From positions 1-64,000 of the forward strand of contig WRBA01000013.1 of assembly GCA_009779915.1 (NCBI GenBank): a stretch of DNA of 64,000 bases, read 5' to 3'. The notes below the pieces were generated by a model, which was not told where the DNA came from, ran no database searches, and was given only the letters and a program-made list of their open reading frames with translations. This DNA comes from Defluviitaleaceae bacterium (GTDB lineage: Bacteria; Bacillota; Clostridia; Lachnospirales; UBA5962). Within the stretch, counting starts at the first letter, position 1; each line of letters begins with the position of its first letter. The translations under genes were made by a program, and so were the position numbers. Shown piece after piece: positions 1-8,513 of the stretch.

Positions 1-18
1 AAAATGTACGAGTTTCGG

Positions 19-86
19 GGCGTTCATAAACTTTAAAACAGCAAAATGAGCAAGCTCATTTAGTGCTTTAAAATTTATTCACTATA
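19..86 (-). repeat. Intergenic repeat, copy 1 (related to 19507-19602)
   Basis: This segment begins GGCGTTCATAAA and ends ATTCACTATA. The reverse complement of 19508-19569 has the same two ends about 62 bp apart, with a similar AT-rich interior containing TTTAAAA and AAATT blocks. Two anchored ends at similar spacing argue against chance. The outer part of this copy may extend past the window start. No coding capacity is seen. Confidence 0.5.
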
Positions 87-227
87 GCAAAATTTGAGGA
101 CAACGGTGGGCACCCAGCCCACCGGGACGCTTGGGCGAGCAGTTCCAAATATGAACCCAAAGGGGTTCGTATTTGGAACGACCAGCCCTAGGACGAAAAT
201 GAAGATTAATCGAATTTTTTGCGCTAT
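81..227. repeat. Foldback element A with conserved arms and palindromic tip
   Basis: The left arm (about 81-141) and right arm (about 180-227) can pair imperfectly around a long tip hairpin at 142-179. The outer 10 bases of the tip stem pair perfectly, followed by a GAACCC/GGGTTC inner stem. A second small hairpin, GGTGGGC/GCCCACC at 105-123, sits on the left arm. The arm blocks at 125-142 and 181-189 recur on the minus strand at 49116-49175 around an unrelated tip. There is no T-run after the tip, so a simple terminator is not the obvious reading. Confidence 0.45.
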
Positions 228-270
228 GGGCGCGCAAGGTTCGACTATCCTTGACCTATGATGAAGTTGT

Positions 271-411
271 ATGAATTATATTTCAGATAAAGCCGCCTAT
301 TACAGCGAAACCTATGAGGCGGTGGCAAGCTCCTAGCCCTACGAAAGAGGCAGTGGTGAGGAACTTATGGAGGCTATTGAAGAGCGGCTAAAAGCTTTTC
401 ACTATAATTAA
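271..411 (+). pseudogene. Possible short gene remnant with an internal TAG
   Basis: Starting at the ATG, 46 codons read in one frame with a single TAG at codon 22 and a terminal TAA at 409-411. The translated text is protein-like, rich in Glu, Ala and Tyr, with a segment reading YERGSGEELMEAIEERLKAF. I do not recognise a family. It could be a decayed gene end or a chance open stretch. It lies immediately upstream of the SIS-domain gene and its ribosome binding site. Confidence 0.2.
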
Positions 412-429
412 ATTACAAGGAGTGATAAA

Positions 430-1161
430 ATGAATTCTTTAGACAAATACTTGGAATTCATAGTAGAGAAATTAAATGAAATCAAAGGCACTCAAAGAGA
501 CAATATAGAAAAAGCGGCAAATTTAGTAGCCGAATCCTGCAAGGCTGACGGAAGATTTTATGTTTTCGGCTCAGGTCATTCTCATATGGTTGCGGAGGAT
601 ATTTATATACGAGCCGGAGGGCTTGCTTATGTGAAAGCTATACTCCCGCCGGAGCTTATGCTGCATCAAATGCCTAATAAAAGTACTTATCTTGAGCGGC
701 TCGAAGGGTATTCGGAGGCGATTTTAAGGCTTTACAAGGTTGATAGTAAAGATACATTGATGGTTATATCCAACTCAGGCCGCAATAATGTACCTGTTGA
801 AATGTGCCTTGCGGCTAAGGCGGCCGGGGCTAAGGTTATTGCCATGACTTCACTTAAACATGCGGGCAGCTCAACTTCCCGCCATAAAAGCGGCAAGAGA
901 ATTCATGAAATAGCTGATGTTGTAATAGACAATATGGCTGAGGCGGGAGATGCCGGATTTTATATAGACGGCTTTGATACACCTTTAGGACCCACATCGG
1001 ACTTTGCAGGGACGGCAATAGCTCAGGCAATTATTGTTTCCGCTGTTGAAAATCTTGTGAAAAGCGGAATAACGCCTCCGGTATTTAAAAGCTCAAATGT
1101 TGATGGAGCGGACAAATACAACGACGATTTGTTTGATAAATATTACGGTTATTTTAAATAG
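430..1161 (+). CDS. SIS (sugar isomerase) domain protein
   Basis: 243 residues, one SIS fold like the UPF0309/phosphoheptose-isomerase-like group that binds phosphosugars. Visible features are the early FGSGHSH loop (about residues 46-52), the ISNSGRN phosphosugar-binding motif (about 113-119), and the VIAMTS strand after it. Length is normal for the family. The ATG has AAGGAG seven bases upstream. It is followed by a nucleotidyltransferase and two creatininase-family genes in the same direction, suggesting a catabolic or sugar-conversion unit. The exact substrate cannot be told from sequence. Confidence 0.85.
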   Translation: MNSLDKYLEFIVEKLNEIKGTQRDNIEKAANLVAESCKADGRFYVFGSGHSHMVAEDIYIRAGGLAYVKAILPPELMLHQMPNKSTYLERLEGYSEAILRLYKVDSKDTLMVISNSGRNNVPVEMCLAAKAAGAKVIAMTSLKHAGSSTSRHKSGKRIHEIADVVIDNMAEAGDAGFYIDGFDTPLGPTSDFAGTAIAQAIIVSAVENLVKSGITPPVFKSSNVDGADKYNDDLFDKYYGYFK

Positions 1162-1163
1162 TA

Positions 1164-1254
1164 GTGCTAACGACATTGAGAAAAGTGATTTGACAAGTGC
1201 GGCGAAAAATGCGAGGATAAAGCATTTTTCGTAAAATCAATGGGATTTTAGCAC
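1164..1254 (+). terminator. Nested hairpin after the SIS gene
   Basis: Three nested stems fill the gap. The outer is GTGCTAA/TTAGCAC (1164-1170 with 1248-1254), the middle is TGATTT/AAATCA, and the inner is CGAAAAATGC/GCATTTTTCG with a nine-base loop. The element starts two bases after the stop codon. There is no clean T-run after the outer stem, so it may be a terminator, a processing site or a small foldback element like others in this window. Confidence 0.45.
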
Positions 1255-1309
1255 GATGTTAAATCACTATTTCGAAAGTCGTTTGCTATACAAAAACAGG
1301 AGGAGGCTT

Positions 1310-2668
1310 ATGAGAGCTGTAATTATGTGCGGCGGTGAAGGGGCTAAAATATGGCCTTATAATAGGTTTTGGCAAAAAGCTTGCCTTCCCGTTGGCAATA
1401 TTTCGAATATACTTAGGATTGTTTCACAGCTAAAAAGCCAGGGGATAAGTGATATCTGGGTCTTGAGCAGGTATATGGAGGCACAGATTCGCTATATCCT
1501 TCGTGAGAGCGAAGGTGTGACAATTGTAAATAGTGCCCCTGATGTTTGTAAAGCCTTATCTGCTCTATGTGAGGGTCAAGATGATATAATAGTGTATTAT
1601 GGGGACGTTTATGTACATGATGAGGACTTTAACGCCCTTTTAGAAAATTACAAAGGACAGGGCAATTCGGTTCTGCTTAAGTCTCTTGACTCACAATATA
1701 AATCTCTTGACTATATTTGTGCTGATGAGAAGGATGGGCAAGTTAAAGCCTTTTACGGTCATCCACGGGGAAATTATGCAAACTCCAAAGTGGCAGGGGT
1801 TTTTGTGCTGGACAAAGAGGCTTTAAGTTATAATGCCTTCAACCCTAATATTTTTATGAATGTATGTGTAGGCAATATGCCAGGTAAGGAGTTTTATTTT
1901 GAGCAGAGCTTGCAGTTGGCTCTTGAGGCAGGTGTTTCTCTAGGCTCGGTATTTACTGCTTATAACTACGCTGATATGGACTTTCCGTGGGATATAATGG
2001 CGGCAAATGCATATTTTTGTACTGATGTAGTTGGCAAACTTGAAAAAGATGATATTGGTGAGGGTTCTTCTATAAGCGAGAAGGCTGAGGTGAAAGGCTT
2101 TGTCCGTATGGGTAAAAACAGCTCAATAGGGACTAGGGTTGTTATAGAAGGCAATTGTATTATAGGCGATGGAGTAGTTATAGACAACGGCGCAATTATA
2201 GGGGAAAACTGTGTTATTGGGGATAACTCCACTATTACAAATTACTGTAAGCTTTCGCCAAACACAGTTATTGGAGCCAAAAACCGCATAGGATTTACCG
2301 CTGAAGTTACAGGGGTGACATTTGATAGTGTATCAGCTATACACAATTGTGAAATTTATGGCGTAATTGGCAGAAATACTGATATTGCGGCGGGCTGTAC
2401 TATGGGTATTTTGCGCTTCGATGATATGGATAATCCTGTAAAAGCCCCTTTGAAGAAATATGCCGGCAAGTACACTAACGGCATTTTTATAGGTGATTAT
2501 ACGAGAACTGGGGTTGTAAATATTTTCTCCCCAGGGGTTAAAATAGGCTCAAACTCGGCGTTAGGACCAGGGCTTATTGTGTCAAAAGATATAGCTGAAA
2601 ACAAAATGGTTTTGGTGGAGCAGCAGACGAGTGAAATAGACTGGGGCTCCAAACGATACGGCTGGTGA
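1310..2668 (+). CDS. Sugar-nucleotidyltransferase with left-handed beta-helix tail
   Basis: 452 residues from the ATG that follows AGGAGG by four bases; a longer in-frame start at 1256 has no such site. The N-terminal half (about 1-230) resembles NTP_transferase enzymes, though the usual GGxGTRLxP loop is altered to CGGEGAKIWPYNR. The C-terminal half (about 255-440) has hexapeptide repeats typical of a left-handed beta-helix (IGxxxxI, VIGDG, IIGEN). This arrangement is found in glucose-1-phosphate and mannose-1-phosphate nucleotidyltransferases. The altered loop makes activity uncertain; it may be regulatory. It overlaps or abuts the next gene. Confidence 0.75.
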   Translation: MRAVIMCGGEGAKIWPYNRFWQKACLPVGNISNILRIVSQLKSQGISDIWVLSRYMEAQIRYILRESEGVTIVNSAPDVCKALSALCEGQDDIIVYYGDVYVHDEDFNALLENYKGQGNSVLLKSLDSQYKSLDYICADEKDGQVKAFYGHPRGNYANSKVAGVFVLDKEALSYNAFNPNIFMNVCVGNMPGKEFYFEQSLQLALEAGVSLGSVFTAYNYADMDFPWDIMAANAYFCTDVVGKLEKDDIGEGSSISEKAEVKGFVRMGKNSSIGTRVVIEGNCIIGDGVVIDNGAIIGENCVIGDNSTITNYCKLSPNTVIGAKNRIGFTAEVTGVTFDSVSAIHNCEIYGVIGRNTDIAAGCTMGILRFDDMDNPVKAPLKKYAGKYTNGIFIGDYTRTGVVNIFSPGVKIGSNSALGPGLIVSKDIAENKMVLVEQQTSEIDWGSKRYGW

Positions 2669-2688
2669 TTGTGATTGGTGATAATAAT

Positions 2689-3474
2689 ATGAAAAAAGTC
2701 TATGATGAGAAATTTGTAAATGCTAATGTCTCCAAAGAGAATCCTTTAGGAGAAGTGCGCTGTGAATACTTGAGACCGGGGCAGCTTTTGTATATTTTAG
2801 ATAAATTCCCTGTGGCATATCAGCCAATCGGCACATTGGAGTGGCACGGAAGGCATAATCCTTTGGGCTGTGATGCTATAAAGGCGCAAAAGCTTTGTGA
2901 AGCTTCGGCTAAAATAACCGGTGGGGTTGTTATGCCCGCAATTTATTTTTCTACCGATGGATATAAAAATGCCGGAAACGGCATAGGACTTGGGATGGAT
3001 GCATTTGCAGGTACAATGCTGCCAGGTTCCTTTTATAAAGCTGATAACGAACTTATGAAGAATTTAATGCTGAGTGCCTGCAATAATTATCTCCAAAGGG
3101 GCTTTAAGCTTGTGGTTATGGTTTCAGGTCATAATCCGCGGGCGCAGCAGTATCTTATGGATGAAGTGTGCTATATAATGAAAACTGATGATGGAAGAGA
3201 GCCTGTTTGCTTTACTATGGAGTATATGGTTTTAGACATAAATGACCCCCGCCGCCACACAGACCATGCGGGATATTATGAAACCAGTATGATGCTTAAT
3301 CTTGTACCTGAATATGTAAATATAGCTGCCAATGACTCTTGTGCGATAGAGAATTTAGGAGTTATGACAGATAAGCCGGTTAAAGAGGCTTCTAAAGCCG
3401 AAGGAGAAATATGTCTAAGATCGCAAACAGAAGGGCTTGTTAAGTTTGTTAAGGAAAAATATGCAAAATTATAG
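2689..3474 (+). CDS. Creatininase-family amidohydrolase (1)
   Basis: 261 residues from the ATG at 2689, which has GGTGAT a few bases upstream. A GTG at 2665 in the same frame would overlap the previous stop by four bases and is a fair alternative. The creatininase fold is shown by the TLEWHGRHNPLGCD segment (metal ligands Glu51, His53, Asp62 by family precedent), a VSGHNPR block, and DHAGYYETS carrying the second ligand Glu. The family hydrolyses cyclic or linear amides with divalent metals, and creatinine is only one known substrate. A second family member follows after a terminator. Confidence 0.8.
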   Translation: MKKVYDEKFVNANVSKENPLGEVRCEYLRPGQLLYILDKFPVAYQPIGTLEWHGRHNPLGCDAIKAQKLCEASAKITGGVVMPAIYFSTDGYKNAGNGIGLGMDAFAGTMLPGSFYKADNELMKNLMLSACNNYLQRGFKLVVMVSGHNPRAQQYLMDEVCYIMKTDDGREPVCFTMEYMVLDINDPRRHTDHAGYYETSMMLNLVPEYVNIAANDSCAIENLGVMTDKPVKEASKAEGEICLRSQTEGLVKFVKEKYAKL

Positions 3475-3526
3475 CTTTAGAATGCGCCAGCCCTCAGGAA
3501 TTAACAATGTAAAATAGTATGACATC

Positions 3527-3563
3527 AATCTGCTCTGTGTCTTGACAGGGCGGATTTTATTTG
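3527..3563 (+). terminator. Rho-independent terminator after creatininase 1
   Basis: A 12-bp stem (3527-3538 with 3545-3556, including G-T pairs) closes a six-base loop and is followed by a T-rich run (TTATTTGG). It separates the first creatininase gene from the second, so the second plus selA-selB may have their own promoter. Confidence 0.75.
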
Positions 3564-3618
3564 GTAATTTTAAGCATAAGGAAAGCGCAAAGTCAAACTA
3601 CATAATGGGGGTGCTAAT

Positions 3619-4374
3619 ATGAAATTGGAGAATATGACCTGGCCGCAGGTCGCGGAGTATTTTAAATCGAAAGATACGGTTGTAATAACGGTTGGAAGTA
3701 TTGAAAATCACGGAACCCATCTTTGCCTTGGTACGGATTATCTTGTTGCGGACAAATTAGCTGAAATGGTTGAGAAAAAATCAGATGTGCTCTTCACTCC
3801 TTCAATGCCTTTTGGAAATGCCGATCATCATATGGCTTTTCCCGGAACTATTACTTTAGGTGAAGAAGGGCTTTATGTAGTTATCAGGAGTATAGTTGAG
3901 AGCCTTTTTGTCCATGGTGCCAGAAGATTTGTATTTTTAAACGGTCACGGCGGCAATATTAACGGACTTCAAAAAGTTGGGGCTGAATTAAATCGTATAG
4001 GTGGTATCGCGGCAGTGTTAAATTGGTGGATGATAGCACCGGCTCTTAACCCGGCTTGGGCCGGAGGTCACGCAAGTGCTCAGGAGACATCGGCTATTAT
4101 GGCAATTAATGAGGATTGGGTGGACTTAGGCACTTTGGAGGAGTTTAGATTTAATCCGGTATCGGAAAACTTGCCTGCTGACAGCTTAAGCACAGTAAAA
4201 TTTAAAGGAGTAAGTATTCCCGTGGCAAGGAGTGTAGATAAAGTTACAAGCCCGGGCTGGTGCGGTCCAGACAGTCCGAAAGATGCGACTGTTAAATGGG
4301 GCAATGAAATGCTTGAGACTGTGGCGGATTTTATTACTGATTTTATTAAAGAATTTGAGAAAGCGCAGATATAA
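3619..4374 (+). CDS. Creatininase-family amidohydrolase (2)
   Basis: 251 residues, near the usual 240-260 of the family. Metal-binding features are clear: GSIENHGTHLCLGTD (Glu29, His31, Asp40), LNGHGGN (central His), and GHASAQETS (Glu). The start is an ATG with GGGGGTG upstream. It ends only two bases before selA, so it is probably co-transcribed with the selenocysteine genes. In organisms that ferment creatinine this family opens the ring to creatine on the route to sarcosine and glycine; whether that is its job here is inference from context only. Confidence 0.85.
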   Translation: MKLENMTWPQVAEYFKSKDTVVITVGSIENHGTHLCLGTDYLVADKLAEMVEKKSDVLFTPSMPFGNADHHMAFPGTITLGEEGLYVVIRSIVESLFVHGARRFVFLNGHGGNINGLQKVGAELNRIGGIAAVLNWWMIAPALNPAWAGGHASAQETSAIMAINEDWVDLGTLEEFRFNPVSENLPADSLSTVKFKGVSIPVARSVDKVTSPGWCGPDSPKDATVKWGNEMLETVADFITDFIKEFEKAQI

Positions 4375-4376
4375 TT

Positions 4377-5765
4377 ATGATTGATAAAAACGATTTACTT
4401 AAAAAACTCCCTAAAATGGATGAACTTATTTTAGATGAGCGGATTGCAAAAGCCATTGCAGATTATGGCAGAAACGCAACCCTTGAGGCTTTGCGTACTT
4501 CAATTGACAAGGTACGGGCTGGAATTCTTTCAGGTATCCATAAAGAGCCTGATGCGGTACAAATTATAGAGGATGCTTTAAAGCTTGCAAAGACCAACTC
4601 TCGTATGAATTTACGTAAAGTTATAAACGCAACAGGGACTATACTACACACAAACCTTGGTCGTGCAAGGCTTTCTGAGAGTGCCTGTAAGGCAGTTTGC
4701 GAAATTGCTAAAAACTATTCCAACCTGGAGTACAATGTGGAAGAAGGTCGGCGTGGAGAGCGGTATGACGCGGTGTCCGAACTGCTTCGAGAGCTTACAG
4801 GAGCAGAAGATTCCTTGGTGGTTAATAATAACGCCGCTGCGGTTCTCCTTGCGCTTAGTGCTTTGGCGAAGGATAAGCGTGTTATAGTTTCCCGCGGGGA
4901 GCAGGTTGAAATAGGCGGTATGTTTCGTGTGCCTGAGATAATGAATCAAAGCGGCAGTATTTTAGTGGAGGTGGGATGTACCAATAAAACCCATTATGCT
5001 GACTATGAAGCCGTGCTGGATGAAAACAGTGTACTTTTAAAAGTTCACACCAGTAATTATAAGATTATTGGTTTTACAGAGGAAGTGCCCTTGAAAGAAT
5101 TGGTTGAGCTTGGTAAAAAATACGAAACTCCTGTCATATACGATTTAGGCAGCGGAAGTTTTATTGATTTTTCTCTTTATGGCATTCAAGGAGAGCCTAC
5201 GGTTAAAAAAGTTGCAGCTGACGGGGCGGATGTAATCACTTTTAGCGGAGACAAGCTTTTAGGAGGACCTCAAGCGGGAATTATATTGGGTTCTAAGAAA
5301 TATATCGATATTATGAAAAAACACCCGCTGACCCGCGCTTTTAGGATAGATAAAATGACTATTGCCGCTTTGGAAGCCACTTTGCGTGAGTATTTGGAGG
5401 AGGATAGGGCAATTAAAAACATTCCGGTGCTAAACCAAATTACTGCCGATATGGCTGAGCTTCATGATAAGGCGAAGAGGCTTTTTGAAAAGGTAGAAAA
5501 GGCAGGTTCAAATGCTGATATGACCATAACAGAAGACAAAGCAACAATAGGCGGAGGCTCGATGCCGGGGCAGTTTATTGACACCTATTGTGTGGAAATA
5601 AAGCCATACAATTTAAGTGTTAACGATATGGAAAGCAGGCTTCGTAAGCTGGATGTTCCTATTATTGCGCGGATTGCTAATGATGCGCTTATTTTAGACG
5701 TACTTACTGTTGATGAAGCTGATTTTGAATATATAGCTCGTAGTATATATGAGGTAATTTCATGA
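4377..5765 (+). CDS. selA: L-seryl-tRNA(Sec) selenium transferase
   Basis: 462 residues, the usual bacterial SelA length. It is the PLP enzyme that converts seryl-tRNA(Sec) to selenocysteinyl-tRNA(Sec) using selenophosphate. The N-terminal tRNA-binding part precedes a fold-type I aminotransferase-like domain with the RKVINATGTILHTNLGRA signature (about 80-97). The PLP lysine is K293 in FSGDKLLGGPQ. It overlaps selB by four bases and lies beside tRNA-Sec and two selenoprotein genes, which fixes the assignment. The selD gene for selenophosphate synthesis is not in this window. Confidence 0.97.
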   Translation: MIDKNDLLKKLPKMDELILDERIAKAIADYGRNATLEALRTSIDKVRAGILSGIHKEPDAVQIIEDALKLAKTNSRMNLRKVINATGTILHTNLGRARLSESACKAVCEIAKNYSNLEYNVEEGRRGERYDAVSELLRELTGAEDSLVVNNNAAAVLLALSALAKDKRVIVSRGEQVEIGGMFRVPEIMNQSGSILVEVGCTNKTHYADYEAVLDENSVLLKVHTSNYKIIGFTEEVPLKELVELGKKYETPVIYDLGSGSFIDFSLYGIQGEPTVKKVAADGADVITFSGDKLLGGPQAGIILGSKKYIDIMKKHPLTRAFRIDKMTIAALEATLREYLEEDRAIKNIPVLNQITADMAELHDKAKRLFEKVEKAGSNADMTITEDKATIGGGSMPGQFIDTYCVEIKPYNLSVNDMESRLRKLDVPIIARIANDALILDVLTVDEADFEYIARSIYEVIS

Positions 5766-7672
5766 ATAATAACGTAATTATAGGTACTGCCGGGCATGTT
5801 GATCACGGCAAAACCAGCCTTATAAAAGCCCTTACAGGGATTGATACCGACAGACTAAAAGAGGAGAAAAAAAGAGGAATAACCATAGAGCTTGGCTTTG
5901 CCTATCTGGATTTTGGAGATGGGATGAAGGTAGGTATAGTTGATGTACCCGGACATGAGAAATTTGTAAAAAATATGCTTGCCGGAGCCGGAGGTATAGA
6001 CATAGCTATTTTAGTGGTTGCGGCTAATGAAGGGGTTATGCCTCAGACCATTGAGCATTTTGGGATTTTAAAGCTTTTGAATATTAAAAAGGGCGTTATA
6101 GTCATAACAAAGACTGATATGGTAGATGATGCTTGGCTTGCCATGATTAAAGAAGATGTGAGCAAGCTGGTTTTGGGCAGTACCCTTGAGGGTGCGGCTG
6201 TACTTGAAACATCTGTGCATAATAATAAGGGGCTTGATGAGCTTAAAGCACACCTCTATGACCTTGTGAAGGATGCATCCAGCGATGGTTTGGAAAGCCC
6301 TGCAAGACTGCCTGTTGACAGGGTGTTTTCCATAGACGGTTTTGGCACAGTTGTAACAGGTACACTTATTGAGGGGGTTTTAAACAAAGGGGACTCCCTC
6401 GAGATTTACCCTTATGGGCATATGAGCAAAGTCCGTAATATTCAAGTACATGACGAGGACGCGGATACAGCTTATGCCGGGCAGCGGGTTGCCATAAATC
6501 TTGCGGGTGTAAGGAAAGATATGATAGAGCGGGGCGCGGTAGTCGCGCAGCCTAAAAGTATGGTAAATACTTATATGCTTGACGTGTTCTTGCAAGTGCT
6601 GCCGGAATGCGGCCGGACTGTAAAAAATAACAGCCGTGTTCATTTATACCACGGGACGAGAGATATATTGTGCAAAATAATACTTTTGGATAAGGATGAG
6701 CTTTCTCCCGGGGAAGCGGGTTTTGCCCAGCTTCGCCTAGAGGAAGAAGGGGCTTTTAAATACGGTGACCGTTTTATTGTACGGTTTTACTCTCCTCTTG
6801 AAACCATTGGCGGCGGCATGATTTTAGATGTAAAACCTCGAAAGCATTCGAGGTACAAAAAAGATGAGCTTGTAAAAAATCTTGGATTGATTAAAGATGG
6901 CAGTATTAAAGAGCGGATTTACGCCATTCTTTCAGATAGGGCAAGGCAAATGCCGCAAATTTCTCAAATGGCTGTTTTGGCTAATGTTGGCGGGTCAGAC
7001 ATAGAGAAAGCCTTAGATAAATTGAGCGGAGAAGGCAAAATTGTTTGCTTTGAAAGCAATGACAGCAAGTGGATTACAACTATGCTACATTATAAATCCA
7101 TTTGTGATAAATCGAATACAATACTCCAAAATTTTCACAAAAACAACGCTTATAAAAAGGGCATGAATATTGAGGAGTATAAGAATAAAGCCTTTGCAGG
7201 GGTTGTTGATTACGCGTTAAATCCATTAATTGATATTATGATTAAAGATAAGAAAATCAAATCAGAGCAGCTTTTAATATCCGCTTACGAGTTTAAGATA
7301 AAGACTGATAATGTCTATAACGAGCTGTCAGCTAAAATAGAAAAAGTCTATAAAGACGCAGGCGTTTTGGTACCTAATAAAGACGATGTTCTCAAAATCT
7401 TTAATGACAAAAACAAGCAAAAAGTAATGGAATCTATGATTAGCGAAGGTATATTAGTTATGGTGGATAAGCAGCTTTTATTTCACAAAGATATATTCGA
7501 GGACTGTATTGGGAAGATTAAAGATTTTATCAGCCAAAATGGTGAAATTACTCTTGCCCAGTACCGCGATATGATTGGTGCATCAAGAAAATATGCCGTT
7601 GCAATACTGGAATATTGTGATACGAAGAAAATAACCAAAAAAATTGGTGACAGCCGGGTTCTTTATCGGTAA
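5762..7672 (+). CDS. selB: Selenocysteine-specific elongation factor SelB
   Basis: 636 residues. SelB delivers Sec-tRNA to the ribosome at UGA codons marked by a SECIS hairpin. The N-terminal GTPase domain shows [13 protein letters not shown] (G1), DVPGHEKF (G3) and TKTD (G4). Beta-barrel domains follow, then a lysine-rich C-terminal region expected to hold the winged-helix repeats that bind SECIS RNA. The start overlaps selA by four bases, so the two are translationally coupled. The C-terminal part is more divergent than the G domain, as is normal for the family. Confidence 0.97.
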   Translation: MNNNVIIGTAGHVDHGKTSLIKALTGIDTDRLKEEKKRGITIELGFAYLDFGDGMKVGIVDVPGHEKFVKNMLAGAGGIDIAILVVAANEGVMPQTIEHFGILKLLNIKKGVIVITKTDMVDDAWLAMIKEDVSKLVLGSTLEGAAVLETSVHNNKGLDELKAHLYDLVKDASSDGLESPARLPVDRVFSIDGFGTVVTGTLIEGVLNKGDSLEIYPYGHMSKVRNIQVHDEDADTAYAGQRVAINLAGVRKDMIERGAVVAQPKSMVNTYMLDVFLQVLPECGRTVKNNSRVHLYHGTRDILCKIILLDKDELSPGEAGFAQLRLEEEGAFKYGDRFIVRFYSPLETIGGGMILDVKPRKHSRYKKDELVKNLGLIKDGSIKERIYAILSDRARQMPQISQMAVLANVGGSDIEKALDKLSGEGKIVCFESNDSKWITTMLHYKSICDKSNTILQNFHKNNAYKKGMNIEEYKNKAFAGVVDYALNPLIDIMIKDKKIKSEQLLISAYEFKIKTDNVYNELSAKIEKVYKDAGVLVPNKDDVLKIFNDKNKQKVMESMISEGILVMVDKQLLFHKDIFEDCIGKIKDFISQNGEITLAQYRDMIGASRKYAVAILEYCDTKKITKKIGDSRVLYR

Positions 7673-7691
7673 ATTTTACGGCAATGACTTG

Positions 7692-7720
7692 TTGACAAGC
7701 CCTTTTTCTTGTGATAATAT
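7692..7720 (+). promoter_or_regulatory. Sigma-A promoter for tRNA-Sec
   Basis: TTGACA (7692-7697) and TAATAT (7715-7720) are separated by exactly 17 bp, a near-ideal housekeeping promoter. It starts just after selB and sits about 34 bp upstream of the mature tRNA-Sec 5' end. No other promoter is evident before the glycine riboswitch, so it may also drive the grd operon. Confidence 0.8.
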
Positions 7721-7753
7721 TTATGGGAATGGAAAGTGAAAGTAGGTTTTTAT

Positions 7754-7851
7754 GGGAGTAGATGGGTGGCTGGTGTGCCCTCCGGTCTTCAAAACCGGTA
7801 ATAGCGGTTTAGACCCGCTTAGGTGGGTTCGATTCCCACATACTCCCGCCA
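7754..7851 (+). tRNA. selC: tRNA-Sec (anticodon TCA)
   Basis: A 98-base tRNA with encoded CCA. Anticodon TCA sits in a CCGGT/ACCGG stem and reads UGA. It has the long variable arm typical of tRNA-Sec (AGCGG/CCGCT stem). The T stem is GTGGG/CCCAC around TTCGATT. The acceptor GGGAGTA pairs with TACTCCC; the eighth acceptor position characteristic of bacterial tRNA-Sec is a G-A mismatch here. The G discriminator is the base expected for tRNA-Sec. It lies between selB and the glycine riboswitch. Confidence 0.96.
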
Positions 7852-7879
7852 AAGTATTAATTTAATAGTGGATGACGGT

Positions 7880-7995
7880 TGCGTGAGAGACTGATTTTTC
7901 AGCGCCGAAGGGTTCAAGCATTCCGGTGTGCCGATCGGATTGCGAAAATCTCAGGCAAAAGAATCGCAATCTGACAGCCTCTGAAGGTATAGCCG
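7880..7995 (+). promoter_or_regulatory. Glycine riboswitch (single clear aptamer)
   Basis: The conserved core is readable: TGAGAGACTGA, then GCGCCGAAGGGTTCAAGC, then AATCTCAGGCAAAAGAA, then a closing CCTCTGAAGG. These match the conserved blocks of glycine (gcvT-type) aptamers. One aptamer is clear; the following bases could form the ghost-aptamer helix of singlet types. It stands 28 bases after tRNA-Sec and ahead of a terminator and grdX. Glycine is the substrate of the downstream reductase, so the logic fits glycine-induced expression. Confidence 0.93.
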
Positions 7996-8006
7996 ACAGA
8001 GTTAGC

Positions 8007-8049
8007 GGCGTCATATGTGTTGTAAAACATTATATGGACGCCATTTTTG
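8007..8049 (+). terminator. Expression-platform terminator of the glycine riboswitch
   Basis: GGCGTCATAT (8007-8016) pairs with ATATGGACGCC (8032-8042, one bulged G) and is followed by ATTTTTGTT. It sits between the aptamer and the grdX start, as expected for transcription control. Glycine binding presumably favours an antiterminated state, which would be an ON switch as in other glycine-degradation operons; that direction is inferred. Confidence 0.85.
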
Positions 8050-8082
8050 TTAGGAAATATGTATTGGAAGTAGGTAATATAA

Positions 8083-8457
8083 ATGGGCTTTGTGGTAATT
8101 ACTAATAACACAATGCTAAAAGATAAATACGACGGTGAGTTTGATGTTTTGTATCACAATGTATCTCTTCGTGAAATATTTGTAATTGTCCGCGATAAAG
8201 TACATGCCGGGCATGAAATTTTGACTCACCCTATGTCAGGGAGTGTTAAACCCAACGAAACTCCATTTAAAACCGTATTTATAACCAAGGAAAAGGGTAA
8301 GTTAAATATGGATTCCGTAAGCCTTATAGAAGGGGCAATAGCTACTTGTGATAAATTCGTAAATAGAGATATTGATTACGGCAGCAAAACAGAGGATTTT
8401 CAGCTAATAGACTTATCTTTGGCCGAATCGGCACTTGCTTCTCTTAGAGCTTTTTAA
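8083..8457 (+). CDS. grdX: GrdX family protein
   Basis: 124 residues, a small protein routinely found as the first gene of glycine/sarcosine/betaine reductase operons; its biochemical role is not established. The sequence opens with a VVITNN strand and contains the LTHPMSGSVKPNETPFKT segment typical of the family. The ATG follows a weak purine-rich site (GGAAGTAGG). It is the first gene after the riboswitch and is followed at 56 bases by grdE. Confidence 0.88.
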   Translation: MGFVVITNNTMLKDKYDGEFDVLYHNVSLREIFVIVRDKVHAGHEILTHPMSGSVKPNETPFKTVFITKEKGKLNMDSVSLIEGAIATCDKFVNRDIDYGSKTEDFQLIDLSLAESALASLRAF

Positions 8458-8513
8458 CAACGGCAATACTTACCCCTAGAGGGTTAATTCATAAATCAAA
8501 GGAGGTATTTGTT

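Noticed and set aside
3486-3495. CCAGCCCT after creatininase 1 as another copy of the arm repeat
   Set aside because: Only eight bases match and the companion arm block and palindromic tip are absent.
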